Positions 21,972 to 32,137 of a stretch of 64,000 nt of DNA are shown in pieces. Every line of letters starts with the position of its first letter. Position 1 is the stretch's first letter. Below the pieces are notes generated by a model. That model did not search any database, was not told the DNA's origin, and worked only from the letters and a program-made list of their open reading frames with translations. The stretch lies in assembly GCF_041521385.1 (NCBI RefSeq), contig NZ_CP168006.1:1441464-1505463 (forward strand). Reading direction: 5' to 3'. This stretch comes from Alcaligenes faecalis. Its GTDB lineage: Bacteria; Pseudomonadota; Gammaproteobacteria; Burkholderiales; Burkholderiaceae_B. A program made the position numbers and the translations under genes.

Positions 21972-22270
21972 GGCCGCGCTCCAGGCTGCGCCAGGGTCGA
22001 ACTTAGCTGACCACCTTGTACATAAAGAGTGCGCTCGGGGGAGCTGAGCACCAGACCCAACTCGTTGCGACCGATATCATCCACCCGGGCGTTGCGAGCC
22101 AACTCGGCCCGCTCCAGTTGCAAACGACGCCAATCCGTATCCAGCTCGCCGGCCTTGGTAATCAGACGATCCGTTTGCACAAACAGCTCGCGCGCCTGAT
22201 AGCGCGCTGTCACCAAAGAGATGGCCGACAGCATCAACACCAAAGAGAGGGTGATGACCAGGCGCATCAT
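21968..22270 (-). CDS. ftsL: Cell division protein FtsL
   Basis: 100 residues. A single N-terminal membrane helix (about residues 3-22, [20 protein letters not shown]) is followed by a heptad-like periplasmic region ([18 protein letters not shown]). This is the usual bitopic coiled-coil architecture of FtsL, partner of FtsB and FtsQ. Size and position between rsmH and ftsI support the call. The first of two tandem ATGs overlaps the rsmH stop (ATGA). Confidence 0.94.
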   Translation of the reverse strand: MMRLVITLSLVLMLSAISLVTARYQARELFVQTDRLITKAGELDTDWRRLQLERAELARNARVDDIGRNELGLVLSSPERTLYVQGGQLSSTLAQPGARP

Positions 22271-23337
22271 CGGCGGCCTCGCTTGCCGGCGGGCTGTCGG
22301 CTATAGGCGGCCTGTTGCAGCAGACGCTCGCTGGCGCTGCGCATCCAGTCCTGAGGGATGGGGGTGTCGGTGCGTTGCACCACACGTAATACCGCCGAGC
22401 GGGCTCGGGGGTTGTCGCTGGACTCCTGGTCGGTGGGCAAGATTCTGCCCAAAGACTGCACCAGAGGCTGGGGCAAGTCTTTTTCAAGAATAGGTAGACG
22501 TGACTGTTCCTGCGCGGGACGCGCAGCTGCGTTCATGAACTGTTTGACCATACGGTCCTCCAGCGAATGAAATGCAATCACCGCAAGCCTGCCCCGAGTC
22601 GCCAATCGACTCAGAATTGACGGAAGCGCGTACGCGAGCTCTTCGAGCTCACGATTGAGGTAAATCCGTATAGCCTGGAAGGTCCTGGTTGCCGGATGTT
22701 GACCCTTTTCGCGCGTGCGGACGACACCGGCGACGAGCTCGGCGAGATCACGCGTTGTATGTAGCGGGCGGGATTGGCGGCGATCAACAATCGCCTTTGC
22801 AATCTGGAAAGCAAACCGTTCTTCGCCATATTCTGCAATGACCTCCTTTAAAACTTCCACGCTGACCTCGGCCAGCCACTGTTCAGCAGTCAAACCACCG
22901 CTGGTATCCATGCGCATGTCCAACGGACCTTCGCGCATAAAAGAGAAACCTCGTTCTGCGTCATCGATTTGTGGCGAGGAAATGCCCAAATCCATCATGA
23001 CGCCCTGCAATGGCCCCACGTCCAGCTCGTCCAGAGCCTGGGCCAGATCACCAAAACCACTATGTACAACCGTGACCCGGCTATCCTGTGCCGCCAGCTC
23101 CTGAGCCACGGCAATCGCCTGCGGATCCTTATCGATGACAATCAGGCGCCCTTCAGGGCTCAGATGTGACAACAACAAGCGGCTGTGACCACCACGACCA
23201 AAGGTGCAATCCACGTACACACCATCGACCAAACCCTGAATTTCCGGGTTTTTCGCCCAGCGTCGGGCCTCAAAGGACGGGTCCACGAGGGCCGCCACCG
23301 TAGGCTCCAGCAGCACGGATCGATGTACCAGCGTCAT
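22267..23337 (-). CDS. rsmH: 16S rRNA (cytosine(1402)-N(4))-methyltransferase RsmH
   Basis: 356 residues, somewhat longer than the E. coli enzyme. The SAM-binding region [30 protein letters not shown] is near residues 43-72, and the family motifs [11 protein letters not shown] and [12 protein letters not shown] are present. It methylates N4 of C1402 in 16S rRNA. It lies 7 bases after the mraZ stop and is coupled to ftsL by ATGA. Confidence 0.97.
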   Translation of the reverse strand: MTLVHRSVLLEPTVAALVDPSFEARRWAKNPEIQGLVDGVYVDCTFGRGGHSRLLLSHLSPEGRLIVIDKDPQAIAVAQELAAQDSRVTVVHSGFGDLAQALDELDVGPLQGVMMDLGISSPQIDDAERGFSFMREGPLDMRMDTSGGLTAEQWLAEVSVEVLKEVIAEYGEERFAFQIAKAIVDRRQSRPLHTTRDLAELVAGVVRTREKGQHPATRTFQAIRIYLNRELEELAYALPSILSRLATRGRLAVIAFHSLEDRMVKQFMNAAARPAQEQSRLPILEKDLPQPLVQSLGRILPTDQESSDNPRARSAVLRVVQRTDTPIPQDWMRSASERLLQQAAYSRQPAGKRGRR

Positions 23338-23344
23338 GACTTAC

Positions 23345-23773
23345 TCAGAAAGAAAAAGTGTCGAATACGTCTGTGGAGTTTTCAGCCAGGTCCTGGGCCT
23401 GTCGGCGTTCCAGTTCCTGGGCATTCCACAACTCAAAATGGGTGGCCATACCCAGCAGCATGGCGTCGCGCTCCAGCCCTACTGCGGCGCGCAGTTCGGG
23501 AGCGATCAATATCCGACCAGCGGAATCCAGATCAACGTCCTGAGCACTGCCCAGCAGCAGGCGTTGCAAGAAACGTGCACTCATGGGGAAGCGGGCAATT
23601 TGTTCGCGCTTTTCTTCCCACACACTGCGCGGATACACCAGCAAACAGCCGTCGGGATGGCGAGTGAGAGTCAAGCGGCCTTGTTCCTGTTGCAAAAGCG
23701 CGTCACGGTGCCGAGTCGGAATAGACATCCGACCCTTAGCATCCAGTGTGAGTGCGCTGCTGCCTTGGAACAC
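23345..23773 (-). CDS. mraZ: Transcriptional regulator MraZ
   Basis: 142 residues made of two SpoVT/AbrB-like halves with the characteristic DAKGRMSIPTRHR (residues 11-23) and DLDSAGRILIAPELR motifs. MraZ binds the direct repeats ahead of its own operon and represses the dcw cluster. The start codon is GTG at 23773. The G-rich last operator repeat 6 bases upstream doubles as the ribosome binding site. First gene of the cluster. Confidence 0.97.
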   Translation of the reverse strand: MFQGSSALTLDAKGRMSIPTRHRDALLQQEQGRLTLTRHPDGCLLVYPRSVWEEKREQIARFPMSARFLQRLLLGSAQDVDLDSAGRILIAPELRAAVGLERDAMLLGMATHFELWNAQELERRQAQDLAENSTDVFDTFSF

Positions 23774-23776
23774 TTT

Positions 23777-23817
23777 TTTCCCCCACTTTTTTACACTATT
23801 TCCTACTTTTCCCCACT
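23777..23817 (-). promoter_or_regulatory. MraZ operator: four G-rich direct repeats at 10-bp period
   Basis: Read on the minus strand, consecutive 10-bp blocks begin AGTGGGGAAA, AGTAGGAAAT, AGTGTAAAAA and AGTGGGGGAA. This matches the known MraZ box architecture (TGGGN repeats separated by 5 bases). The outer two repeats are the best matches, the middle ones degenerate. The first repeat overlaps the promoter -10, so bound MraZ would block transcription. The last repeat overlaps the Shine-Dalgarno of mraZ. Confidence 0.85.
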
Positions 23818-23843
23818 CTACGGTGGAAAGGCTTTGCGGTCAA
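23815..23843 (-). promoter_or_regulatory. Sigma70-type promoter of the dcw cluster
   Basis: Minus strand: -35 TTGACC at 23843-23838, a 17-base spacer, and -10 TAGAGT at 23820-23815. The -10 overlaps the first MraZ repeat. The rest of the 290-base space up to rnpB holds nothing else I recognise. Confidence 0.75.
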
Positions 23844-24063
23844 GGCAGCGGTTGCAATTTTTTCAATCACAACAAGCACTTAGCGCACTATCCCAGAAGT
23901 GGCTAAAAAAAAATATCGTGTTAAATCAAGAAATTGCGGTGTGCATTAAAAGTGAATTGTTATAAAAACGCGCACAAGCAACCCCTGCCAAGGACTCAAC
24001 ATCCTTAACAATTGCTTTCAAATGTACGAAATCGGTGCAATTGGTGGCGAATGCCAGGAGAAG

Positions 24064-24472
24064 TGTGAGACAGGCCTATAGGCCGGATTCTGTATGTCAG
24101 CGGGAACCCGCTGACCGGCAATCATTCCTCTGGACCGACCATTGCTGGCCGGTTCTAGCTACCTACCCGCATACTGAGACGAGCCGCCTCTCGGGCTAAA
24201 AGCCTGCGTATGCCTATTTGGTATTGCTCCGGGTAGAGGTTACCGCGTTTCACCCCACAGCACTTTGCACCGAAGCGCAAGAAAACACGGAAGTGGCCGT
24301 ATCTGTGCCTGCTTTCGCAAGCCCTTGCTGTGGTCTCGTCTCTGTGGCCCTGGTCCTCGGCTCGTCTGGCGTGATGCCACACTTGCCGGACGGCTGTTAG
24401 CCGCTACCCTGCTCTATGGAGTCCGGACCTTCCTCGATACTTGTGTACCGCGACTGCCCAGCCTGCCTCACA
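24064..24472 (-). ncRNA. rnpB: RNase P RNA (bacterial type A)
   Basis: The minus-strand sequence carries the conserved RNase P core near the 5' end (GAGGAAGGTCCGGACTCCATAGAGCAGGGT) and the conserved 3' segment ACAGAATCCGGCCTATAGGCC. The outer P1 helix closes: TGTGAGGCAGGC at the 5' end pairs with GCCTGTCTCACA at the 3' end with one G-U. This fixes the limits to within a few bases. The RNA is the catalytic subunit that matures tRNA 5' ends. It is divergent from uup. Confidence 0.93.
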
Positions 24473-24534
24473 GATGCATTGTAACCTGCGACAATAGAGA
24501 AATTCGCAGGACGCGCTGTTTTATCTGGAGTCTT

Positions 24535-26349
24535 ATGTCCACCAATCTGATTTCCCTGACCGATGCCCAGTTGGCATTTGGCCACCATGCTTTGCTGGAC
24601 CACGCCGATCTGGTCATTCAAAGCAACGAACGTATCGGTCTGATCGGGCGCAATGGTGCTGGCAAATCGTCGCTTTTGAAAATTCTGGATCAACGTCAGG
24701 CACCTGACGATGGTCAGGTCAAACGACTGGGCGGGCTGAAAGTGGCCACCGTCGAGCAAGAACCCGAGCTGGACCCCAGCCTCAGCATTTACGATTTGCT
24801 GTGCGGCGATTTCACCGAAGCCGAAGACTGGCAACGCCCTGCCCGCGTCAACGCCTTGATCGACAAGCTGGGTTTAAACCCGGATGCGCTAGCGGGCAGC
24901 CTGTCGGGCGGACAACGCAAACGTGTCGCCCTGGCCAATGCGCTGGTCAACGAACCCGACCTGCTCTTGCTGGATGAGCCCACCAATCACCTGGACTTCG
25001 ACGGCATTCTTTGGCTGGAACAATTGCTGCTGGACTTCCGTGGCAGCGCAGTCATCATCACCCACGACCGTCGTTTTCTGGATGTAGTGGCAACGCGGAT
25101 TATCGAGCTGGACCGCGGCAAACTCTTCAGTTTCCCCGGCAACTTCAGCCAATGGCAGGAACGCAAAGCGGAATTTCTGGAAGCGGAAAAGCAGCAAAAC
25201 GCCAAATTCGACAAATTTCTGGCTCAGGAAGAGGTCTGGATTCGTAAAGGGGTGCAAGCGCGCCGCACCCGCGACGAAGGCCGTGTCCGCCGTCTGGAGC
25301 AATTGCGCCGTGATCGCGCTGAACGACGCGAACGCTCCGGTGACGTGAAGTTTGCCATTTCCGAAGGCCAACGCTCCGGCAAGCTGGTCGCAGAACTGCA
25401 AGATGTCACGCACGGCTACGATGACCGAATCCTGATCAAGAACTTTTCCACTGTGTTGATGCGCGGCGATCGCATTGGCCTGATCGGCCACAATGGTGCC
25501 GGCAAAACAACCTTGCTGCGCATCATGCTGGGTTTGCAGGAACCCAACTCCGGCACAGTGCGCCACGGCACCAAACTAAACATTGGCTACTTTGACCAGA
25601 TGCGCAGTCGCCTGGACGAAAACGCCACTCTGGCCGACACCATCAGCCCTGGTAGCGAGTGGGTGGAAATTGGCAATCAGCGCAAACACATCATGAGCTA
25701 CCTGGAGGATTTCCTGTTCCCGGCTGCCCGCGCTCACTCGCCCGTACGCAGCCTGTCCGGTGGTGAACGCGCCCGCCTGGCTCTGGCCCGCATGTTTGCC
25801 CAGCCCACTAATGTATTAGTACTGGACGAACCGACCAACGACCTGGACATCGAAACGCTGGAGCTGCTGGAAGACCTGATTCAGGATTACACGGGCACCG
25901 TGCTGCTGGTCAGCCACGACCGTACCTTCCTGGACAACGTGGTCACCCAGGTGATTGCGGCCGAAGGCGACGGCCATTGGGGCGAGTATGTGGGTGGCTA
26001 CGACGAGTGGCTGGCACAACGCCCACAAGCCAAGGCTGAGACACCGGCAGCCAGCACTCAAACTCCCGCCGCCGCTGAAAAACCTGCTGCTGAGCGCAAC
26101 AACAAGACGGCCAAACCTGGCCGTCTGGCCCCGTGGGAAGAAAAGGAACTGGACGCGCTGCCCGAGAAAATTGCAGCTATAGAAAGCCAGCAAGCCGAAC
26201 TGGCGGAACAACTGAGCGCGCCGGATCTATATAAAGACGGCTCTGCCCGAGCTGACGAGATCAACAGCCAACTAGATCAGCTAAACAAAGACCTGGAGCA
26301 GTTATTTGAACGCTGGGAAAAGCTGGAAGAAAAACGCCTGGCCAGCTAA
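24535..26349 (+). CDS. uup: ABC-F family ATPase Uup
   Basis: 604 residues. Two ABC ATPase domains in one chain: Walker A GRNGAGKSSLLK (about residue 37) and GHNGAGKTTLLR (about 320), with signatures LSGGQRKRVALA and LSGGERARLALA. No membrane domain. A charged Ala/Pro-rich stretch leads to a C-terminal coiled coil (last 80 residues, DEINSQLDQLNKDLEQLFE), the feature that separates Uup from EttA/YbiT. The family acts on ribosomes and/or branched DNA intermediates. ATG 24535 follows GGAG; the open frame upstream runs through antisense rnpB and is not coding. Confidence 0.92.
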   Translation: MSTNLISLTDAQLAFGHHALLDHADLVIQSNERIGLIGRNGAGKSSLLKILDQRQAPDDGQVKRLGGLKVATVEQEPELDPSLSIYDLLCGDFTEAEDWQRPARVNALIDKLGLNPDALAGSLSGGQRKRVALANALVNEPDLLLLDEPTNHLDFDGILWLEQLLLDFRGSAVIITHDRRFLDVVATRIIELDRGKLFSFPGNFSQWQERKAEFLEAEKQQNAKFDKFLAQEEVWIRKGVQARRTRDEGRVRRLEQLRRDRAERRERSGDVKFAISEGQRSGKLVAELQDVTHGYDDRILIKNFSTVLMRGDRIGLIGHNGAGKTTLLRIMLGLQEPNSGTVRHGTKLNIGYFDQMRSRLDENATLADTISPGSEWVEIGNQRKHIMSYLEDFLFPAARAHSPVRSLSGGERARLALARMFAQPTNVLVLDEPTNDLDIETLELLEDLIQDYTGTVLLVSHDRTFLDNVVTQVIAAEGDGHWGEYVGGYDEWLAQRPQAKAETPAASTQTPAAAEKPAAERNNKTAKPGRLAPWEEKELDALPEKIAAIESQQAELAEQLSAPDLYKDGSARADEINSQLDQLNKDLEQLFERWEKLEEKRLAS

Positions 26350-26364
26350 AAGGAGATCAAGGAA

Positions 26365-26673
26365 TCAGGGATTCAGCCCGGTAAAACCGAACTGATCCTC
26401 TGGTTCCTCCTCAATCCGGGCAACGCGCTGACAATCGACCATGATCGGTTCAAGTACCGTACAACAACACGGCAGAACCTCACCTGGGCCGACATACGCT
26501 AAAGGCTGCTCTTTATAGGCAACCTTTCCATACACAAGAGGAATACGGCAGGAGCCGCAATAACCGCTCCTGCATTGATACTCAACCTGATGGCCGGTTC
26601 GCTCCAAACCTTCCAACAAAGTTTCGCCGTCCCGCAACTGAAAATCATGATCAGTTGTCCGGACTAGACTCAT
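26365..26673 (-). CDS. yfaE: 2Fe-2S ferredoxin YfaE, ribonucleotide reductase maintenance protein
   Basis: 102 residues. Plant-type [2Fe-2S] ferredoxin with Cys ligands in CRSGYCGSC (C-x4-C-x2-C) and a fourth in the VLPCCC region. It overlaps the end of nrdB by 4 bases as third gene of the nrdAB operon. That is the context of YfaE, which supplies electrons to regenerate the diiron-tyrosyl cofactor of NrdB. Confidence 0.93.
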   Translation of the reverse strand: MSLVRTTDHDFQLRDGETLLEGLERTGHQVEYQCRSGYCGSCRIPLVYGKVAYKEQPLAYVGPGEVLPCCCTVLEPIMVDCQRVARIEEEPEDQFGFTGLNP

Positions 26674-27806
26674 AGCTCGATACCGTCGAAGTCGCCAGCC
26701 GACACGGCCGAATCGATCTGACCGACCAGGTAAGAGCTCAGTTCCACCTCTTGAGGTGCCACCTGCACGGTGTCCGAAGACAGCCAGGTGTTGATCCAGG
26801 GAATGGGGTTGTGCTTGACGGACTCAAACGCAGGCTTCAGGCCCACCGCACCCATACGGATATTGGTGATGTACTCCACGTACTGACCCAAAATGTCCTT
26901 GTTCAGACCAATCATGGAACCGTCGCGGAACAAATAATCCGCCCACTGTTTCTCCTGCTCGGCGGCATCTTTGAACATATCAAAGCAGACCGGCTCCAGT
27001 TCGCGGGCGATCTGAGCGAACTCGGGGTCGTCACTGCCGGAACGCAGGATATTGATGATGTGTTGCGTGCCAGTCAGGTGCAGCGCCTCATCACGCGCAA
27101 TCAGACGAATGATCTTGGCATTGCCTTCCATCAGCTTGCGCTCGGCAAAGGCGAAAGAGCAGGCAAAACTGACATAAAAGCGGATGGCCTCAAGAATATT
27201 GACGCTCATCATGCACAGGTACAGCTTCTTCTTCAGCTCATAGAGGCTCAATGTACGAGTCTCACCGTTGATCTCATGTTCACCAGCACCCAGTTGGGCA
27301 TACAGCATGGTGTCGCTGATCAGGTCGTCGTAATACGAGGAAATATCAGCAGCACGCAGCTGAATATTCTCGTTACGCACGATATCGTCAAAAATAACGG
27401 ACGGATCATTGGCAATATTGCGAATGATGTGCGTGTACGAGCGCGAGTGAATCGTCTCGGAGAAAGCCCAGGTCTCAATCCAGGTTTCCAGCTCTGGAAT
27501 TGACACCAGAGGCAGGAAGGCCACATTGGGGCTACGGCCCTGAATGGAGTCCAACAACGTCTGATACTTCAGATTGCTGATGAAAATATGCTTTTCGTGA
27601 TCAGGCAGGTTCTGGTAGTCGATTCGATCCTGCGTAATGTCCACTTCTTCCGGACGCCAGAAAAAAGACAACTGCTTTTCAATCAGCTTTTCAAAAATCG
27701 GATATTTCTGCTGGTCGTAGCGAGCCACGTTAACCGGCTGCCCAAAGAACATGGGCTCTTTGAGCTGATCGTTATCCGTTTTAGAAAAAGTACTATAGGT
27801 AGTCAT
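26670..27806 (-). CDS. nrdB: Class Ia ribonucleoside-diphosphate reductase beta subunit NrdB
   Basis: 378 residues, normal length. The helix [13 protein letters not shown] contains the Glu and His diiron ligands and the radical tyrosine in the expected E-x2-H-x3-Y spacing. [13 protein letters not shown] provides the later Glu/His ligands. It generates the tyrosyl radical used by NrdA. It lies 18 bases after nrdA in one transcript. Confidence 0.98.
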   Translation of the reverse strand: MTTYSTFSKTDNDQLKEPMFFGQPVNVARYDQQKYPIFEKLIEKQLSFFWRPEEVDITQDRIDYQNLPDHEKHIFISNLKYQTLLDSIQGRSPNVAFLPLVSIPELETWIETWAFSETIHSRSYTHIIRNIANDPSVIFDDIVRNENIQLRAADISSYYDDLISDTMLYAQLGAGEHEINGETRTLSLYELKKKLYLCMMSVNILEAIRFYVSFACSFAFAERKLMEGNAKIIRLIARDEALHLTGTQHIINILRSGSDDPEFAQIARELEPVCFDMFKDAAEQEKQWADYLFRDGSMIGLNKDILGQYVEYITNIRMGAVGLKPAFESVKHNPIPWINTWLSSDTVQVAPQEVELSSYLVGQIDSAVSAGDFDGIEL

Positions 27807-27824
27807 GATGCTCTTTACCCTTGC

Positions 27825-30104
27825 TTAGATCTTGCACGCGCCGCCTGCGCAACCGTCGTCCTCTACTTCGCCATGCGAATCATCAGCACCGTCGCGGGTG
27901 TTGTGGTAGTACAAGGTCTTCACACCGTATTTGTAGGCCAGCAGCAAGTCCCTGAGCAGTTGCTTCATCGGGACGCGACCACCCTCGAACCGCTGTGGGT
28001 CATAGTTGGTGTTCGCAGAGATCGACTGATCAACAAACTTCTGCATCACGCCAACCAACTTCAGGTAGTCGTCGTTGCCAGGCATTTGCCACAGCAATTC
28101 ATACTGATCCTTATATTTTTCAAATTCAGGCACCACCTGACGCAAGATGCCGTCCTTGGACTGCTTGACGGACACCAGACCACGCGGAGGCTCAATACCG
28201 TTGGTGGCATTGGCAATCTGGCTGGAGGTTTCCGAAGGCATCAAGGCGGTCAGGGTGGAGTTGCGCAGACCGTGCTTGACGATGTCGGCACGCAGGGCCT
28301 CCCAATCCAGGTGCAATGGCTCGTTGCAAATACCGTCCACATCTTTCTTGTAGGTGTCGGTAGGCAACAGACCCTTGGCATAGGTTGTTTCGTCGAAGGC
28401 GTCGCAAGGACCATATTCGCGCGACAACTGAACCGAAGCCTTCAACAGGTAGTACTGGATCGCTTCAAAGGTACGATGGGTCAGCCCCAAGGCAGCGGGA
28501 TCGGAGTAACGAGCGCCGTTCTTGGCCAGGTAGTAAGCGTAATTGATGACGCCAACACCCAGAGAACGACGCTTGTTGGTTGCATTCAGCGCAGCCTTGA
28601 CCGGGTAGTCCTGGTAATCCAGCAGAGCATCCAGAGCACGAACAATCAGTTCAGCCAGACCGTCCAGCTCGTCCAGAGACTCCAGAGCGCCCAGGTTGAA
28701 AGCCGACAGTGTGCACAGTGCAATTTCACCTTCGGGGTCGTTCAGATCGTTCAAGGGTTTGGTGGGCAGAGCAATTTCCATGCACAGATTGGACTGGCGC
28801 ACGGGAGCGCGGTCGGCCTGGAATGGGCTGTGCGTGTTGCAGTGGTCCACGTTCTGAATGTAGATACGGCCAGTGCTGGCACGCTCTTGCATCAGCAAGG
28901 AGAACAGCTCCACGGCTGGCAGGCTGCGCTTGCGGATGGCGGGATCCTGCTCGTACATTTCGTACAGACGCTCGAACTCGTCCTGGTCTGCAAAGAAAGC
29001 GTCGTACAGTCCGGGGACATCATGCGGCGAGAACAGGGTGATATGGGTACCCTTGATCAAACGTTGATACAGCAAGCGGTTGATCTGAACGCCGTAGTCC
29101 AAGTGACGAATACGGTTTTCTTCCACACCACGGTTGTTCTTCAGAACCAGCAGTGTTTCCACCTCCAGGTGCCACATGGGGTAGAACAAGGTTGCCGCAC
29201 CACCACGCACGCCGCCTTGCGAGCACGACTTCACTGCAGCCTGGAACATCTTGAAGAACGGCAGGCAGCCAGTGTGTTGCGCTTCACCGCCGCGAATTTC
29301 GCTGCCTACGGCGCGAATGCGGCCACCATTGATACCAATACCGGCACGCTGGGACACGTAACGAACAATGGCGCTGGTCGTGGCATTGATGCTGTCCAGG
29401 CTGTCGTCACATTCAATCAGCACGCAAGAGCTGAACTGGCGGGTGGGTGTGCGCACGCCAGCCATGATGGGCGTGGGCAAGGAAATCTTGAATTGCGATA
29501 CGGCGTCGTAAAAACGCTTGATAAAACCCAGACGGGTCTCGGCTGGGTAACGGGCGAACAAGCACATGGCCACCAGCATGTACAGGAACTGGGGGCTTTC
29601 GTAGATGCGCTTGGTCACACGGTTTTGAATCAGGTACTTGCCTTCCAACTGCTTGACGGCGCCGTAAGAGAAGTTCATGTCACGCCAGTGATCCAGATGC
29701 GCATCCAGCTCATCGAACTCGGCGCGCGTATAGTCTTGCAGCAGGTGTGGATCGTAGCGACCCTCCTTGGTTTGCAAGGTCACGTGATCGAACAGGCTTG
29801 GTGGCTCAAACTGACCAAAAGCGATTTTTCGCAGGTGGAAAATCGCCAGACGGGCAGCCAGATATTGGTAGTCCGGCGTATCTTCAGAGATCAGATCCGC
29901 CGCCGACTTGATGATGGTTTCGTGGATGTCGCTGGTGCGAATGCCGTTGTAGAACTGAATGTGCGAGCGCAGCTCTACTTGAGAGACGGACACATTACTC
30001 AGACCTTCAGCAGCCCAATCAACCACTCGGTGAATCTTGTCGAGGTTAATAGGTTCTGTACGGCCATCTCGCTTAGTGACCATTAACTGTTCGGTTGATT
30101 GCAT
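27825..30104 (-). CDS. nrdA: Class Ia ribonucleoside-diphosphate reductase alpha subunit NrdA
   Basis: 759 residues. An N-terminal ATP-cone (about residues 8-95, VTKRDGRTEPINLDKIHRVV) gives allosteric activity control. Catalytic residues: first cysteine in FSSCVLIECDD, radical site in SNLCMEIALP, and second active-site cysteine in ALCTLSAFNLG. The C-terminal redox pair is in DDGCAGGACKI. ATG 30104 fits the family N-terminus. The longer frame would enter the regulatory region with NrdR boxes. Confidence 0.98.
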   Translation of the reverse strand: MQSTEQLMVTKRDGRTEPINLDKIHRVVDWAAEGLSNVSVSQVELRSHIQFYNGIRTSDIHETIIKSAADLISEDTPDYQYLAARLAIFHLRKIAFGQFEPPSLFDHVTLQTKEGRYDPHLLQDYTRAEFDELDAHLDHWRDMNFSYGAVKQLEGKYLIQNRVTKRIYESPQFLYMLVAMCLFARYPAETRLGFIKRFYDAVSQFKISLPTPIMAGVRTPTRQFSSCVLIECDDSLDSINATTSAIVRYVSQRAGIGINGGRIRAVGSEIRGGEAQHTGCLPFFKMFQAAVKSCSQGGVRGGAATLFYPMWHLEVETLLVLKNNRGVEENRIRHLDYGVQINRLLYQRLIKGTHITLFSPHDVPGLYDAFFADQDEFERLYEMYEQDPAIRKRSLPAVELFSLLMQERASTGRIYIQNVDHCNTHSPFQADRAPVRQSNLCMEIALPTKPLNDLNDPEGEIALCTLSAFNLGALESLDELDGLAELIVRALDALLDYQDYPVKAALNATNKRRSLGVGVINYAYYLAKNGARYSDPAALGLTHRTFEAIQYYLLKASVQLSREYGPCDAFDETTYAKGLLPTDTYKKDVDGICNEPLHLDWEALRADIVKHGLRNSTLTALMPSETSSQIANATNGIEPPRGLVSVKQSKDGILRQVVPEFEKYKDQYELLWQMPGNDDYLKLVGVMQKFVDQSISANTNYDPQRFEGGRVPMKQLLRDLLLAYKYGVKTLYYHNTRDGADDSHGEVEDDGCAGGACKI

Positions 30105-30173
30105 GTCAGTCTCGGAAATCGGTGGTAATTGACGGAAGACGCGGCTTTTGCAGCCGCCGGCGTCATTTGATGC

Positions 30174-30220
30174 ACACCATATATAGTGCGATATTGGCGT
30201 CATTCTACTACATATAGCGG
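30174..30220. promoter_or_regulatory. Pair of NrdR boxes upstream of nrdA
   Basis: Two 16-bp sites, ACACCATATATAGTGC at 30174-30189 and CTACTACATATAGCGG at 30205-30220, match the NrdR consensus ACACTATATATAGTGT strongly and weakly. They are 31 bp apart (three helical turns), the spacing known for cooperative NrdR binding. A possible -10 (TAGAAT, minus strand, 30207-30202) overlaps the upstream box. I found no convincing -35. Confidence 0.8.
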
Positions 30221-30301
30221 ATTGAGCGAATAGCGGTTTTGTCACTGCAGAGCAGATTCAGCGCATAAAAATGCAACTAATCTTTGCTCTGCTAACAATT
30301 T

Positions 30302-32128
30302 CTATTGCGTTTGGAACTCTTGAACGCAGCGCAGCAAAGCCTCGCCGTAGGCCTCTCTTTTGCGTACGCCAATGCCGGTAATCGGCTCCAGATCAGCCTC
30401 TGAGCTGGGGCAGCGGATGGCCACCTCGCGCAAGGTGGCATCATGAAAAATGACATAGGCGGGTACGCCATGTTCGCGTGCGATAGTGGCACGCCAGGTG
30501 CGCAAAGCCTCGAATCGTCGCTGTTGATCGGGCTCCAGCGCGGGTCCGGCAGGCGCCTGACCTTTTACCCGGTGTGCTGCCGGTCCACGTTTTACGGTTT
30601 CGCGCCGCAGCATCAAGGTGCGCTCTCCCTTGAGTACTTCGCGGCTGGCTTCGGTCAGCAACAAAGTGCCGTAGCCTTCCGGGTCGACCGTGACCAGACT
30701 ATGCGCCAGTAACTGGCGCAGCACCCCGCGCCAGGCTTGGTCGGTCAATTCCTTGCCCACCCCAAAGACCGTAAGCTTGTCGTGCTCATGCTCTTTGACA
30801 CGATCCGTCAGCTTGCCCAGCAAGATGTCAATCAGGTGCCCGGCCCCGAAACGCTGGCCGCGCTCGCGCCACAGTCTATAAATAGTGGACAGCATTTTCT
30901 GCGCGGCCACGGTGCCATCCCAGGCCTCGGGGGCCTCCAGGCAGGTGTCACAGTTGCCGCAAGGTTCGATCTGCTGATCAAAATACGCTAGTAAACGCTG
31001 GCGACGGCAGGAAATGGTTTCGCACAGGCCCAACATGGCATCCAGCGCCTGACCTTGCTGACGTCGGTGTGCCGCATCACCTTGCGACTGATTAATCATG
31101 CGGTGCAATTGCACCACGTCTTGCAGGCCATAAGCCAGCCAGGCCGTGGCCGCTTCGCCATCACGTCCTGCCCGCCCGGTTTCCTGGTAATAACCTTCCA
31201 CTGATTTGGGCAGGTCAATATGGGCCACAAAACGCACATCCGGTTTATTGACGCCCATGCCAAAAGCAATGGTCGCCACCATGACCACCCCTTCTTCTCG
31301 AAGAAAGCGGGCCTGGTTAATGGCACGTTGCTGCGCATCCAGCCCAGCATGGTAAGGCAAGGCATGAATACCGTTCTTGCAGAGAAACTCGGCCGTATCC
31401 TCCACACGCGAGCGCGACAGACAATACACAATTCCCGCATCCCCGGAGTGCTCTTCCTTAATAAAGCTCAAGAGCTGCTTGCGCACCTCGTTTTTCTCAA
31501 TGATGCGATAACAAATATTGGGGCGATCAAAACTGGCGACAAAATGCCGGGCCGCTTCCAGCTTCAGGCGCTGGGCAATCTCTACCCGCGTAAACTGAGT
31601 GGCCGTCGCCGTCAGCGCAACCCGTGGCACACCCGGCCAACGCTGGGCCAGCAAATCCAGACCCAGATACTCCGGGCGGAAATCGTGACCCCATTGCGAT
31701 ACGCAGTGGGCTTCGTCAATGGCAAACAGGGAAATCTGGCCGCGTGCCAGCAAATCCAGGCAGCGGTCTGTCAGCAAACGCTCGGGAGCCACATAGAGCA
31801 GATCCAGTTGCCCCGTCAGAAACTCGCGCTCAACCTCGCGGGCCGTTTGCCAGTCCTGGGTGGAGTTCAAATACGCCGCGTTAACACCCAACTCGTTAAG
31901 GGCGTCCACCTGATCCTGCATCAAGGCAATCAAGGGGGATACGACCACGCCGGTGCCGGGTCGCACCAAAGCAGGAATCTGGTAACAAAGCGATTTTCCG
32001 CCGCCCGTGGGCATCAAGACCAGAGCGTCGCCGCCTTGGATCAGGGTCTCGATAATCTCGTGCTGAGAGCCACGAAAACTGTCATAACCAAAAACTTCCT
32101 GAAGAACCTCAAGTGCTGACTGGGCCAT
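30302..32128 (-). CDS. recQ: ATP-dependent DNA helicase RecQ
   Basis: 608 residues. RecQ is a 3'-5' helicase in recombination and fork repair. Motifs: Walker [19 protein letters not shown] box [19 protein letters not shown], and motif [14 protein letters not shown] zinc-binding segment ([28 protein letters not shown]) and a C-terminal HRDC domain ([24 protein letters not shown]) complete the standard architecture. It starts 9 bases after the beta-barrel gene, so is probably the last cistron of the run beginning at 37463; no terminator was seen before nrdA's upstream region. Confidence 0.97.
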   Translation of the reverse strand: MAQSALEVLQEVFGYDSFRGSQHEIIETLIQGGDALVLMPTGGGKSLCYQIPALVRPGTGVVVSPLIALMQDQVDALNELGVNAAYLNSTQDWQTAREVEREFLTGQLDLLYVAPERLLTDRCLDLLARGQISLFAIDEAHCVSQWGHDFRPEYLGLDLLAQRWPGVPRVALTATATQFTRVEIAQRLKLEAARHFVASFDRPNICYRIIEKNEVRKQLLSFIKEEHSGDAGIVYCLSRSRVEDTAEFLCKNGIHALPYHAGLDAQQRAINQARFLREEGVVMVATIAFGMGVNKPDVRFVAHIDLPKSVEGYYQETGRAGRDGEAATAWLAYGLQDVVQLHRMINQSQGDAAHRRQQGQALDAMLGLCETISCRRQRLLAYFDQQIEPCGNCDTCLEAPEAWDGTVAAQKMLSTIYRLWRERGQRFGAGHLIDILLGKLTDRVKEHEHDKLTVFGVGKELTDQAWRGVLRQLLAHSLVTVDPEGYGTLLLTEASREVLKGERTLMLRRETVKRGPAAHRVKGQAPAGPALEPDQQRRFEALRTWRATIAREHGVPAYVIFHDATLREVAIRCPSSEADLEPITGIGVRKREAYGEALLRCVQEFQTQ

Positions 32129-32137
32129 GCCGCCTGC

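Noticed and set aside
24265..24534. N-terminal extension of uup upstream of 24535
   Set aside because: The frame there runs through the antisense of RNase P RNA; the ATG at 24535 has a ribosome binding site and gives the ABC-F N-terminus.
27588..30086. Long plus-strand open frame (832 codons) opposite nrdA/nrdB
   Set aside because: Antisense of two certain genes; it spans the nrdA-nrdB junction and has no motif. Codon bias of the real genes keeps that frame open.
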